Of a stretch of DNA of 64,000 nt, positions 21,129 to 36,100 are shown piece after piece. Source of the DNA: Gigantopelta aegis (lineage: Eukaryota; Mollusca; Gastropoda; Neomphalida; Peltospiridae); the NCBI RefSeq assembly GCF_016097555.1, contig NC_054706.1, positions 75,207,627 through 75,271,626 of the forward strand, written 5' to 3'. The position numbers and the translations under genes were made by a program. The notes beneath the pieces are model-generated. The model had not been told where the DNA came from. It did no database searches and saw only the letters and a program-made list of their open reading frames with translations. How positions within the stretch are numbered: position 1 is the stretch's first letter; every line of letters begins with the position of its first letter.

Positions 21129-24100
21129 CTTGAAAAAGAACAAAACAAATATAAGCCAAATTGTGTTTATAGCATAACACCCATAGAAACAAGCATTTGT
21201 AGAGTACTGCTAAAGCATACATGTCCCCCACCGGGTCCCAACACATTTTTGTCTATATCTTACAGGGCATAAAATTTGGCACGAACGATTTTGTCGTTCA
21301 TCTGTCGGTTATGCAAAAGCAATATTGACACCAACGACGAATCATTTGTGCAAAAACTATAATCGCTCGTCAGAAAATTATAACTATTTTTGGAATAAAA
21401 TAACAAGAGAACGGGCCTAGCATTGCAGGTATGAGAAGAAAAAACAATGTATATTTTAAAGGTATGTAATAAATGCAGAACCTCACATACGTTATTTTTG
21501 CTTCCTATTTATTGCACACGTTTATTGTGAGCAAGAACATACCACTCGACTGCTACGCAGTCTCATGGTAAATATTCTTGCGCACAATAAACTTGTGCAA
21601 TAAATAGGAAGCGAAAAAAATGTACGTGAAGTTCTGTATATTTATTTACTTTTTGACACCTGTGTGGTTACGTTGAAATATATGTATTAATTCTGAAACA
21701 TGTATGGTAATAAAAACAAGTACAACCGTTGCTAAATCAATTTATTAAAATATGACATACACAGCGAAGAAAATAGTACATTTAATAAGGGACTTTAAAA
21801 TAACGAAGTGGAAATTAGAACATGATGAAACTGAGTTGCAGCATTGATTGGATCGATCGAGGATTCGCAGAACTTCGGGTCTTTCCGTTCAGACCCGGAA
21901 GCTCAGACTATTGTTTGGAGCCAGCAAGTACTCCCCTATAACAGAACCAATGGGGTAGTGTGCTGAAATGTAAATGGCAGCTTTCAAGTTAGTCTCAGCA
22001 TACCAAATAATAATAATAATTTAGTATTTATGATAAGAATTTGGAGAAAAGCTACGAAAATCGCCCATCTTAGATACTCATTTGATTACCGTTGCCGGTT
22101 AACCTTTTCATTTATATCTGAACCACTGAAGAAAATTGTTCGTGCAAACACTAAAACCACACGAACGACATATCGTTTGTCTGAAAAAACCTAATTTTAT
22201 ACCCTGTCCTAAGTTCAAGGACCATAAATGTGAAAAATTTGTAAATTGCTGTGAAAGTCAAACTTTATCTGTAAGGTATATAATAAAGCTATATACAAAA
22301 CTTCAGGTCAATATCTTGAGACATTGTGAAAAACATGCAAAATTAAATTTCATACTGAAGTTTAAGGGCCATAACTCTGTCAAAAATAGTAAATCAGAGA
22401 AGTCAAACCTGATCTGTAACAGTACATGATAATTCTATACACAAAATTGCTGTTCAATATCTCAAGGCATTGTGAAAACAACATCCGGAAAAATATATGT
22501 GAGACAGATAAATGGACAGACAAACGGAGATGAAACCTACAGTCCTCTCTGGTTGGACCGGTAGGGGACTAATAAATCTATGCCAAGAACAGTTTTTAGG
22601 CAACATCAAAAAAGAAAGAAAAAAGAAAAAAGGAGATGTGTCACTAAAATCTGGAGGTGTTAATTTTTGGAATACAATTCTTAATGCAGGAGAAAATGCT
22701 TCAATTTTTTGGGTTTTTTTTTGGCAAAACTGAAAACATGGATGTAGCAAAAGTCTGATTAACTTTCAGTAATAAGACAATACTAATATTTCCTCGAGAG
22801 CCAACCTGTTGGAAGCCTTTTTCTTCAATCAACTCTTAAGGTATTAAACATTAAGTTTAAACTATGGTCATTACCTGACAGAGACATTGGTGGACTTTCA
22901 TTCTCACTGTTTCTTTTGCTTTTTGTGGTTTTCCTAGACATTTCTTGTTTTGTCTTGTGATTATTATGTTCACTATTTGACTCCGGACTCGACTTTAGGT
23001 CAGTGATGATATTTTTAAGTTGTTTCTCCACTCTGTCACCTTTTTGTATGCCATTAGGTTGCTCTGTAAAATGTAGCACTTATTAACATTCTTAAAATTT
23101 AATACGCATTTGGTAAATAACATTATATAGTCATTTTATTATATGTATAATAGCATAATGTGTAAATGACAGTTCAACTTGAGTTCATGCTTTGAGAAAA
23201 TAAGATGGCTGCATCTACTGAATTCAGTGAGGTATACAAGTGTAAGAAAGAAAGAAAACAAAAGAAAACTGGAAATAAGTTTAAGTTGGGAAGGACATTT
23301 AAATTTATTTTAAATCTGTTTTTTGGAGATATGTACAAACAAAAATACTACATGCATGTCCATTAGGTACCAACTCTTTGCCACTAATGTGGTATTCTCT
23401 ATTGAAATAGTCAAGTGTTAAAAATAAATTATATATTTGCAGGACAAGTTTCTATTAACAAGATTCACCACAAATGAATGATTTTTAAAAACCTGCTTTT
23501 GCCACTCAAGTTACTTTTTAATGAAGCCATGCAGGTGTGTGTTATGAACAGTTTTAACTAGACAAGATAACATCTTAAGTACAGTAAGTATAAAAGTATA
23601 AAGATGGGATTGACAAGTGACAGACCTTCACAGTAAGTATAAAGGTATAAAGATGGGACTGACAAGTGTCAGACCTTCACAGTATGTATAAAGGTATAAA
23701 GATGGGACTGACAAGTGACAGACCTTCACAGTAAGTATACAGGTATAAAGATGGGACTGACAAGTGACAGACCTTCACAATAAGTATAAAGGTATAAAGA
23801 TGGGACTGACAAGTGACAGACCTTCACAGTAAGTATAGAAGTATAAAGATGGAACTGGCAAGTGACAGACCTTCACAGTAAGTATAGAAGCATGGGCGTA
23901 CATAGTGGGGGGGTTCGATGGGTTCGACTGAACCCCCCCTGAAATCGCTTTTTTTTATAATTTAATATATCTGACATTGATATCTGACATTATTATATAC
24001 TCAAATAGAAATATATGCCCAATATCTCTGCAATCTATTTTGGAACCCCCCTTTTCAAAACTCAACATAGAAATATATGCCCAATATCTCTGCAATCTGT

Positions 24101-27100
24101 TTTGGAACCCCCCTTTTCCAAATCCTATGTACGCCCATGAGAAGTATAAATATGGGACTGACAAGTGACAGACCTTCACAGTAAGTATAAAGGTATAAAG
24201 ATGGGACTGACAAGTGTCAGACCTTCAATGCAAGTATAAAGATATAAAGATGGGACTGACAAGTGACAGACCTTCACAGCAAGTATAAAGGTATAAAGAT
24301 GGGACTGACAAGTGACAGACCTTCACAACAAGTATAAAGGTATAAAGATGGGACTGACAAGTGACAGACCTTCACAGTAAGTATAAAGATGGGACTGACA
24401 AGTGACAGACCTTCACAGCAAGTATAAAGGTATAAAGATGGGACTGACAAGTGACAGACCGTCACAGCAAGTATAAAGGTATAAAGATGGGACTGACAAG
24501 TGACTGACCTTCACAGTAAGTATAAAGGTATAAAGATGGGACTGACAAGTGACAGACCTTCACAGCAAGTATAAAGGTATAAAGATGGGACTGACAAGTG
24601 ACAGACCTTCACAGCAAGTATACAGGTATAAAGATGGGACTGACAAGTGACAGACCTTCACAGTAAGTATAAAGGTATAAAGATGGGACTGACAAGTGAC
24701 AGACCTTCACAGTAAGTATAAAGGTATAAAGATGGGACTGACAAGTGTCAGACCTTCACAGTAAGTATAAAGGTGGGACTGACAAGTGTCCTTCACAGTA
24801 AGTATAAAGGTATAAAGATGGGACTGACAAGTGACAGACCTTCACAGTAAGTATACAGGTATAAAGATGGGACTGACAAGTGTCAGACCTTCACAGTAAG
24901 TATAAAGGTATAAAGATGGGACTGACAAGTGACAGACCTTCACAGTGCTGCAAGACCTTTGCCCACAGACTGTTACGTGACAGGTTCTTCAAGTTGCCCA
25001 CAATCAACAGATGATGTCTGGCTCGGGTTAGAGCAACGTTCATCCTCCTAAAACAGAAAATCTTACACATTCATAGTGTATTTTAAACAACAATTCTTCA
25101 GAATTCAATATTTAGTGCACTGTTATGAACATCCATTGGTGCAACTATAAACCAAGTTTTACTGACCTAGGACATATAGTGTGTGAAAAACTGATCTACA
25201 CATGAAACCGTAATGCAAAAGTTGACGCAGCTGCCACTGCCATCGGAAATGTAAAAACCTATATCTCACTTTTTCACAAGCGAGAAATTTTTTATGAAAT
25301 CTGAAATTCAGTTAAAACTTTTTATTAATGAATTTGAATTCTGTAAGTCTTGTATATTCTAAATTCTGTGTTGTAAAATATACATAAATCCAGCTGCTAA
25401 TTGTATACAAATTTCAATGAACCTTTTAGTGTTGAAGATTAATTTATTATATAACATTTAGTTTTATCTCTTAAAAAATATCAGTGAAATAAAAGTGTGA
25501 TCAGTCACTCAGTGACGATAACACATTTTAGAGTGAAAAATTCACTCTAAAATGTGTTATCATCACTGTAAAAAGTGTTATCTTCACTGTAAAAAAGCTG
25601 GAACTATTTTGCTGCAGGCATTTTAAAAATAAAGGTAAATTGCCAAAAGTTATATAATAAATAGAAAATTTCATGTCAAATATGATTTATATCTCATCTC
25701 GTGAAGTTTGCAATCATATCACACTCGTTGTGCAAGCAACTTCACTCGATGAGACAAAAAACATGAAGTATCCTCTATGTATTCATGTGCATGTGGGAGT
25801 AGAAAGGTAGTGTTGGAATGTACAAAACACACACATGGACAGAGGATAAAATAGAGACAGAAAACCAAGTTCTAGAGTAAGTACATCTGGACTGTTATCC
25901 ATGGTAAGTGTCATACAATCAGATGTCTCAATGACAAACATGAAGATCATTCCTTACTTGTCACTGTCTATAAATCCCAAGCTGTTTGATCTGACACACG
26001 ACAGGATGATGATATCTCTCTCCCCACCTTGAAATGCATCCACAGTAGAAACCTGAATCACTTTCAGCTCTTTGTGTTTTGAGAGTCTAAAAAAATATAA
26101 TCTTAGTACCAAACCAAACATCTTAATGGGAAATACTAGAGTCACTCATAATTCTTTGTGTTATTACCTTAAGATCAAAACCCTAAACAATCTTTGGACA
26201 AAAGAAAAATACTTGGACAAGAAGTCATGGACAATGATTAGTGTCGGTAATTATGTCGATATCTCCAGTCGCAGTGCATTCATTTGTTCTGGTCAGTGTC
26301 CACAAATGATATATCAAAGGATGTGGCAGGTGCTTGGACTGCGTGCCAAGTAAAGTGCACACAAATGAGTTACTCTAAACTAACTAGAAGATGCAACCCC
26401 TGGGACAGTTGTGAGTTTCTTTTCTAGGAAACTGGATTACTAATATTACTAATTATATATAATATCTGACATTTTCAGTGCAATCAAAGTAAGTGATATT
26501 TTTCAGATCACATACTTTAAAAATTTGATAACTTTGCAAATTAGATGTAAATTAGTCGAGGTCTCGGCACTAGGTTTATTGACATTTAAGCAAACGTACT
26601 TGGGTGACACTCCATGATTGACGTATGCATTCATAGTCATCAAATAAAAACATTTCAATGGCAATTTGACACTGAAAGCTGTCCAGCGTTCAGAAAACAA
26701 AAAACGTTAGGCATAACTTTATTTTGATGTAAGGACATCCAAAATGATGTCATTCGAGTTTGACGTCATTTCCATTCAAAAATACACTGCGCCACATATT
26801 CTTACGTCCTTTGAATATCTAGTAATGGCGGACTGGAATTAAAGTTGCGTGTACAGTTTACAAAAACACGTTGTATTAAGCTTGAGATTATATGATAAAG
26901 AGATTATTACCCTCGTGTATTTTGCCATCGTCAATATCATATATTAGGAAGAAAAATAATGTATTATGCTCGCCAGAGGCTCGCATAATACAATTTTTAT
27001 TCCTAATATATGATATTGACGATACTGAAAAACACTCTGGTAATAACCTCTGTATATCTAAAACCACTAATAATAAACAGAGCTGAGAGGTTGTTAAAAT

Positions 27101-30100
27101 TATTAATTTCCATCTGCTCTTACTGCTGACAAAATTATTCTGAAAGAAAACACACTCAGTCCATGACTGAACATGATGACCAATGGGAAATCATTAATGA
27201 ATCCCAATAAAATATGAGTTTTTTAATATAAAAAAAATCAACCAAATCTATGATAAATTAGTCAAGGTTGATATGTTACATATTAAAAAACATTAGTAGT
27301 GCATTCTCTTTATTCTATTACACATTTAAAATAACATTTTAAGATATTTTGTAATCACAGTTCTAAAGTCGCCTCCATTGGTAATATGACATCATCGCAA
27401 TTAACACAAATATAGTTTGACTTCACACACTGTAACGAAATCTTATGAAAATGTTATGCTCAGGTATACAGATCTTGTTGGATAGCAAAAAAGTATATTA
27501 ACCGGGTTAATAATGGTAAATATCAAATGGGTTTATGACATGGATATTATGGGCAAGTTAGTTACTAATGGTAAATATCAAATGGGTTTATGACTTGGAT
27601 ATTATGGGTAAGTTATGGGACAAAACAAAATTGACATGTAAAGATGTACCTGCTACTATGAAGTAGCGCCATAACCTTGAACACTTGTGCCTTGTACAGT
27701 GTGATAACGCCAATCATAGCAGGCTCCACCCCCTCTGCAATCAGAGTGTCAACCATGAGTACAACAAGCCCCGCCTCCTCTTCATTATAGTAGCTGCCTG
27801 ACCCATCGTCACATTCCTTCCCATGAGCGACGTCATAGAAACACAGCGTGGGGAATGTTTCCTATAATTAGAATACTAGTCTTAAAATGATACTGAAATT
27901 TATAATTTAATAACCTAATATTTTAAAAAAAGTATTTACTGTAAAATACTTTATTTTCGCGGGAATAAATTTTCATGTTTTAATGAAAATTAGTTCATTC
28001 GCGAGCATCTATTTTCGCAAATCTCCCATCCCTTCCCCAGTAAAAATAAAGTATTTTACAGTACTGCGTTATGTCAAGTTGACAGTAAAAATGTATTGCT
28101 GTATAATACCAATCCCAAAACCACTTATTTTGTGATGCTTATAATTTGGTTAAACTTAATAACAATTCTGCAGTAATCTAGGTGCATAGTGCTTGAGTGA
28201 AACATAATTCCTACTGAGTGAAACATAATTCCTATTAAGTGAAACATAATTCCTACTGAGTGAAAGATAATTCCTACTGAGTGAAAGACATTCCACATTC
28301 TTGTTCTTTTGTTACAATATGTTTACATTAACCGTTTTTCTTGTTTTAAAATCTCAAAGCAGATAATAATGAAGTACATCAGGTAAAATAGATGTTAAAA
28401 TGTGCTGAATAAGCAACTAGCAGAGTTAGGCTTATGACTGCTGGTAAACAGCAAAACAAATAAGAATCATGGAATAATATTTAGTACAATTCTTTTACAG
28501 AACAAATAATGGTTAAAACACATTATAAAGATTCAACATCTGAATCCATGTATTACATTCTAGCAAAGGAAATAGAGGTGATACCACAACACCAAGTTGT
28601 ATGACATTTAAATGCATTGAGTAATGGTGATACCTGTACCTCAATACTAATTTTCAGAACTGGTTGGTGTGAATGTTTCTGGTTTCTACTCACAGAAAGA
28701 GGTTGACGACTTTGTTGAGAAACTCCGTCCTGCAGCACCCCATTGTAGAACAAGTGGTTAGAAATAGCACTTATTAGTGGATGACATCGGTACTGAGTAT
28801 GCAGGACGATCGGGGAGTATCCCTTCAAAACAAAACTTAAAGTTACTCTTCGATTGATCCTGCTCTAATATACATCTTCAGTAATAGAAATAAGCAGAAA
28901 GGTTCACTAATCCACCGCACAAGTAAATCTAGAAATCTACTTGTCCACCAATATTTTCACTTGTCCACCGCACAAGTAAATCCACCATTATTTTCACTTG
29001 TCCACCGCACAAGTAAATCTAGAAATCTACTTGTCCACCATTATTTTCACTAGTCCACTGCACAAGTAAATCTAAAAATCTACTTGTCCACCAATATTTT
29101 CACTTGTCCACCGCACAAGTAAATCTAGAAATCTACTTGTCCACCAATATTTTCACTTGTCCACCGCACAAGTATATCTATAAATCTACTTTTTTACCAA
29201 TATTTTCACTTGTCCAAATAAATGGTTTTTAATTTTTTTTATTGAAGTACAAGGAAGATGTTTTTGATTGCTCAAACTGAAAATGCATTGGACATTTTTA
29301 CTTGTCCACTGGACAACCATTGAGATACATTTTGCTTGTCAGAGCAGATTTGCACTTGTCAGGACAAATGGACAAGTACTTATTTCGACCAGTGATCTCA
29401 ATTTACATGAAACAGCAAAGTAATATAACATTAAACAGATGAAAGTTACTCTGGACAAAAAGAAAAATCTGGAAAACTGAATGGTCTTTTAAAAAAAAAA
29501 AAGGAGTCATTGTGAGCTTTACATTAAGAATATGACAGAAACAGTTTGTAAGTATCTCAAGAATCCAGAATATAGGGAAAATGCAAAGGTTTTTCATCCA
29601 TTAGACACCATTTATCTCAACTCGTTTAAAAATGTATCCGCTTGCTTTTGCTCATTAGACACAATTTCAAACAACAAGATAAATGGTATTTAATGGCCAC
29701 TCATGTAGTATTCTTTATGTATTGTTTACTTAAAATACAGCAGATTTCACAATGTTATGTTAAACAATATTGAGAGATTACACAGAGTTAATTGTAATAA
29801 TAATGGACACACACACACACACACACACATTCTTCACATCTGCAATTATATTGTCAAACAGAGTCTGCTATTATCGTTATATAACACACTGATTCAATAC
29901 AGCACTCAAAATTTTCTTCAGTCTGTCAAACAGAATCTGCTATTATCGTTATATAACACTCTGATTCAATACAGCACTCACCATCTTCATCAGTCTGTCA
30001 AACAGAGTCTGCTATTATCGTTATACAACACTCTGATTCAATACAGCACTCACCATCTTCATCAGTCTGTCAAACAGAGTGCTATTATCGTTATATAACA

Positions 30101-33100
30101 CTCTGATTCAATACAGCACTCACCATCTTCATCAGTCTGTCAAACAGTCTGCTATTATCGTTATATAACACTCTGATTCAATACAGCACTCACCATCTTC
30201 ATCAGTCTGTCAAACAGAGTCTGCTATTATCGTTATATAACACTCTGATTCAATACAGCAGTCACCATTTTCTTCAGTCTGTCAAACAGAGTCTGCTATT
30301 ATCGTTATATAACACTGATTCAATACAGCACTCACCATCTTCATCAGTCTGTCAAACAGAGTCTGCTATTATCATTATATAACACTGATTCAATACAGCA
30401 CTCACCATCTTCATCAGTCTGTCAAACAGAGTCTGCTATTATCGTTATATAACACTGATTCAATACAGCACTCACCATCTTCATCAGTCTGTCAAACAGT
30501 CTGCTATTATCATTATACAACACTGATTCAATACAGCACTCACCATCTTCATCAGTCTGTCAAACAGAGTCTGCTATTATCGTTATATAACACTGATTCA
30601 ATACAGCACTCACCATCTTCATCAGTCTGTCAAACAGTCTGCTATTATCATTATACAACACTGATTCAATACAGCACTCACCATCTTCATCAGTCTGTCA
30701 AACAGTCTGCTATTATTGTTATACAACGCTCTGATTCTATACAGCACTCACCATCTTCATCAGTCTGTCAAACAGTCTGCTATTATTGTTATACAACACT
30801 CTGATTCAATACAGCACTCACCATCTTCATCAGTCTGTCAAACAGTCTGCTATTATCGTTATACAACACTCTGACTCAATACAGCACTCACCATCTTCAT
30901 CAGTCTGTCAAACAGTCTGCTATTATCGTTATATAACACTCTGATTCAATACAGCACTCACCATCTTCATCAGTCTGTCAAACAGTCTGCTATTATCATT
31001 ATATAACACTCTGACTCAATACAACACTCACCATCTTCATCAGTCTGTCAAACAGTCTGCTATTATCGTCATATAACACTCTGATTCAATACAGCACTCA
31101 CCATCTTCATCAGTCTGTCAAACAAAGTCTGCTATTAGCATTATATAACACTCTGATTCAATACAGCACTCACCATCTTCATCAGTCTGTCAAACAGTCT
31201 GCTATTATCATTATATAACACTCTGACTCAATACAGCACTCACCATCTTCATCAGTCTGTCAAACAGTCTGCTATTATCGTTATATAACACTCTGATTCA
31301 ATACAGCACTCACCATCTTCATCAGTCTGTCAAACAAAGTCTGCTATTATCATTATACAACACTCTGATTCAATACAGCACTCACCATCTTCATCAGTCT
31401 GTCAAACAGAATCTGCAATTATCATTATATAACACTCTGATTCAATACAGCACTCACCATCTTCATCAGTCTGTCAAACAAAGTCTGCTATTATCGTTAT
31501 ACAACACTCTGATTCAATACAGCACTCACCATCTTCATCAGTCTGTCAAACAAAGTCTGCTATTATCGTTATACAACACTCTGATTCAATACAGCACTCA
31601 CCATCTTCATCAGTCTGTCAAACAGTCTGCTATTATCGTTATACAACACTCTGATTCAATACAATCTTCATCAGTCTGTCAAACAGTCTGCTATTATCTT
31701 TATATAACACTCTGATTCAATACAGCACTCACCATCTTCATCAGTCTGTCAAACAGAGTCTGCTATTATCTTTATACAACACTCTGATTCAATACAGCAC
31801 TCACCATCTTCATCAGTCTGTCAAACAAAGTCTGCTATTATCGTTATACAACACTCTGATTCAATACAGCACTCACCATCTTCATCAGTCTGTCAAACAG
31901 TCTGCTATTATCGTTATACAACACTCTGATTCAATACAATCTTCATCAGTCTGTCAAACAGTCTGCTATTATCTTTATATAACACTCTGATTCAATACAG
32001 CACTCACCATCTTCATCAGTCTGTCAAACAGAGTCTGCTATTATCTTTATACAACACTCTGATTCAATACAGCACTCACCATCTTCATCAGTCTGTCAAA
32101 CAGAGTCTGCTATTATCTTTATACAACACTCTGATTCAATACAGCACTCACCAGTTTCTTCAGTCTGTCAAACAGAGTCTGCTATTATCGTTATACAACA
32201 CTGATTCAATACAGCACTCACCATCTTCATCAGTCTGTCAAACAGACTCTGCTATAATCGTTATACAACACTCTGATTCAATACAGCACTCACCATCTTC
32301 ATCAGTCTGTCAAACAGTCTGCTATTATCGTTATACAACACTCTGATTCAATACAGCACTCACCATCTTCATCAGTCTGTCAAACAGACTCTGCTATTAT
32401 CGTTATACAACACTCTGATTCAATACAGCACTCACCATCTTCATCAGTCTGTCAAACAGTCTGCTATTATCGTTATACAACACTCTGATTCAAAACAGCA
32501 CTCACCATCTTCATCAGTCTGTCAAACAGAGTCTGCAATTATCGTTATACAACACACTGATTCAATACAGCACTCACCATCTTCATCAGTCTGTCAAACA
32601 GTCTGCTATTATCGTCATATAACACACTGATTCAATACAGCACTCACCATCTTCATCAGTCTGTCAAACAAAGTCTGCTATTATCATTATATAACACTCT
32701 GATTCAATACAGCACTCACCATCTTCATCAGTCTGTCAAACAGTCTGCTATTATCATTATATAACACTCTGACTCAATACAGCACTCACCATCTTCATCA
32801 GTCTGTCAAACAGTCTGCTATTATCGTTATATAACACTGATTCAATACAGCACTCACCATCTTCATCAGTGTCAAACAGTCTGCTATTATCATTATATAA
32901 CACTCTGATTCAATACAGCACTCACCATCTTCATCAGTCTGTCAAACAGTCTGCTATTATCGTTATATAACACTCTGATTCAATACAGCACTCACCATCT
33001 TCATCAGTCTGTCAAACAGTCTGCTATTATCGTTATATAACACTCTGATTCAATACAGCACTCACCATCTTCATCAGTCTGTCAAACAGTCTGCTATTAT

Positions 33101-36100
33101 CGTTATATAACACTCTGATTCAATACAGCACTCACCATCTTCATCAGTCTGTCAAACAGTCTGCTATTATCGTTATATAACACTCTGATTCAATACAGCA
33201 CTCACCATCTTCATCAGTCTGTCAAACAGTCTGCTATTATCGATTCAATACAGCACTCACCATCTTCATCAGTCTGTCAAACAGTCTGCTATTATCGTCA
33301 TATAACACTCTGATTCAATACAGCACTCACCATCTTCATCAGTCTGTCAAACAGTCTGCTATTATCGTTATATAACACTCTGATTCAATACAGCACTCAC
33401 CATCTTCATCAGTCTGTCAAACAGTCTGCTATTATCATTATATAACACTCTGACTCAATACAGCACTCACCATCTTCATCAGTCTGTCAAACAGTCTGCT
33501 ATTATCGTTATACAACACTCTGATTCAATACAGCACTCACCATCTTCATCAGTCTGTCAAACAGTCTGCTATTATCGTTATACAACACTCTGATTCAATA
33601 CAATCTTCATCAGTCTGTCAAACAGTCTGCTATTATCTTTATATAACACTCTGATTCAATACAGCACTCACCATCTTCATCAGTCTGTCAAACAGTCTGC
33701 TATTATCTTATACAACACTCTGATTCAATACAGCACTCACCATCTTCATCAGTCTGTCAAACAGTCTGCTATTATCGTTATACTGATTCAATATCTTCAT
33801 CAGTCTGTCAAACAGTCTGCTATTATCATATAACTCTGATTCAATACAGCACTCACCATCTTCATCAGTCTGTCAAACAGAGTCTGCTATTATCTTTATA
33901 TAACACTCTGATTCAATACAGCACTCACCATCTTCATCAGTCTGTCAAACAAAGTCTGCTATTATCGTTATACAACACTCTGATTCAATACAGCACTCAC
34001 CATCTTCATCAGTCTGTCAAACAGTCTGCTATTATCGTTATATAACACTCTGATTCAATACAGCTTCATCAGTCTGTCAAACAGTCTGCTATTATCTTTA
34101 TATAACACTCTGATTCAATACAGCACTCACCATCTTCATCAGTCTGTCAAACAGAGTCTGCTATTATCTTTATACAACACTCTGATTCAATACAGCACTC
34201 ACCATCTTCATCAGTCTGTCAAACAGAGTCTGCTATTATCTTTATACAACACTCTGATTCAATACAGCACTCACCACTTCAGTCTGTCAAACAGAGTCTG
34301 CTATTATCGTTATACAACACTGATTCAATACAGCACTCACCATCTTCATCAGTCTGTCAAACAGACTCTGCTATAATCGTTATACAACACTCTGATTCAA
34401 TACAGCACTCACCATCTTCATCAGTCTGTCAAACAGTCTGCTATTATCGTTATACAACACTCTGATTCAATACAGCACTCACCATCTTCATCAGTCTGTC
34501 AAACAGACTCTGCTATTATCGTTATACAACACTCTGATTCAATACAGCACTCACCATCTTCATCAGTCTGTCAAACAGTCTGCTATTATCGTTATACAAC
34601 ACTCTGATTCAAAACAGCACTCACCATCTTCATCAGTCTGTCAAACAGTCTGCTATTATCGTTATGTAACACTCTGATTCAATACAGCACTCACCATCTT
34701 CATCAGTCTGTCAAACAGTCTGCTATTATCGTTATATAACACTCTGATTCAATACAGCACTCACCATCTTCATCAGTCTGTCAAACAGTCTGCTATTATC
34801 GTCATATAACACACTGATTCAATACAACACTCACCATCTTCATCAGTCTGTCAAACAGTCTGCTATTATCGTTATGTAACACTCTGATTCAATACAGCAC
34901 TCACCATCTTCATCAGTCTGTCAAACAAAGTCTGCTATTATCATTATATAACACTCTGATTCAATACAGCACTCACCATCTTCATCAGTCTGTCAAACAG
35001 TCTGCTATTATCATTATATAACACTCTGACTCAATACAGCACTCACCATCTTCATCAGTCTGTCAAACAGACTCTGCTATTATTGTTATATAACACTCTG
35101 ATTCAATACAGCACTCACCATCTTCATCAGTCTGTCAAACAGTCTGCTATTATCGTTATATAACACTCTGATTCAATACAGCACTCACCATCTTCATCAG
35201 TCTGTCAAACAGTCTGCTATTATCGTTATATAACACTCTGATTCAATACAGCACTCACCATCTTCATCAGTCTGTCAAACAGTCTGCTATTATCGTTATA
35301 TAACACTCTGATTCAATACAGCACTCACCATCTTCATCAGTCTGTCAAACAGTCTGCTATTATCGTCATATAACACACTGATTCAATACAACACTCACCA
35401 TCTTCATCAGTCTGTCAAACAGAGTCTGCTATTATCATTATATAACACTGATTCAATACAGCACTCACCATCTTCATCAGTCTGTCAAACAGAGTCTGCT
35501 ATTATCGTTATATAACACACTGATTCAATACAGCACTCACCAGCTTCATCAGTCTGTCAAACAGAGTCTGCTATTATCATTATATAACACTGATTCAATA
35601 CAGCACTCACCAGCTTCATCAGTCTGTCAAACAGAGTCTGCTCCAAACCTTCCTGGTGACCAGCCTCGGATCCCTGGATCGTCGGGTCCAGTTGCTGAAA
35701 TATCAAGCATTCTGAGAGTACTGCCGGTAACAAAACATTATCATATTTCCTAAGTTCAAGGGACATAACTCTGTCAAAAATGGGGGAGGCAAACACAAGT
35801 TGAGGTAACCTATTTCAAGTTAATGATGTAAATTTAATGTCTGAACGAAAATTGCGTTATGCAAAACTAAGCTTTGATGCACAAATGAAACTATTATTCT
35901 TGCAACTTTTAGAGGCCTGAAGCTAAGAGCCATTAATGAAGACACTGAAACAAGTTACTACCTTTGGATCGCCGACCAGCACAAGTTTCTCACACCCGAA
36001 TCTGGCAATGGGGAGAAGTGAGGACGGCTCAGTCATCTGACTACTCTCGTCAAGCACAACAAACTGAAATATCAATAACAAGCTGTTATATCCACATGTC

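Noticed and set aside
29757-35640. CRISPR-like look of regularly spaced direct repeats
   Set aside because: The whole unit repeats, with no unique spacers, no cas genes and a eukaryotic context; it is a minisatellite.
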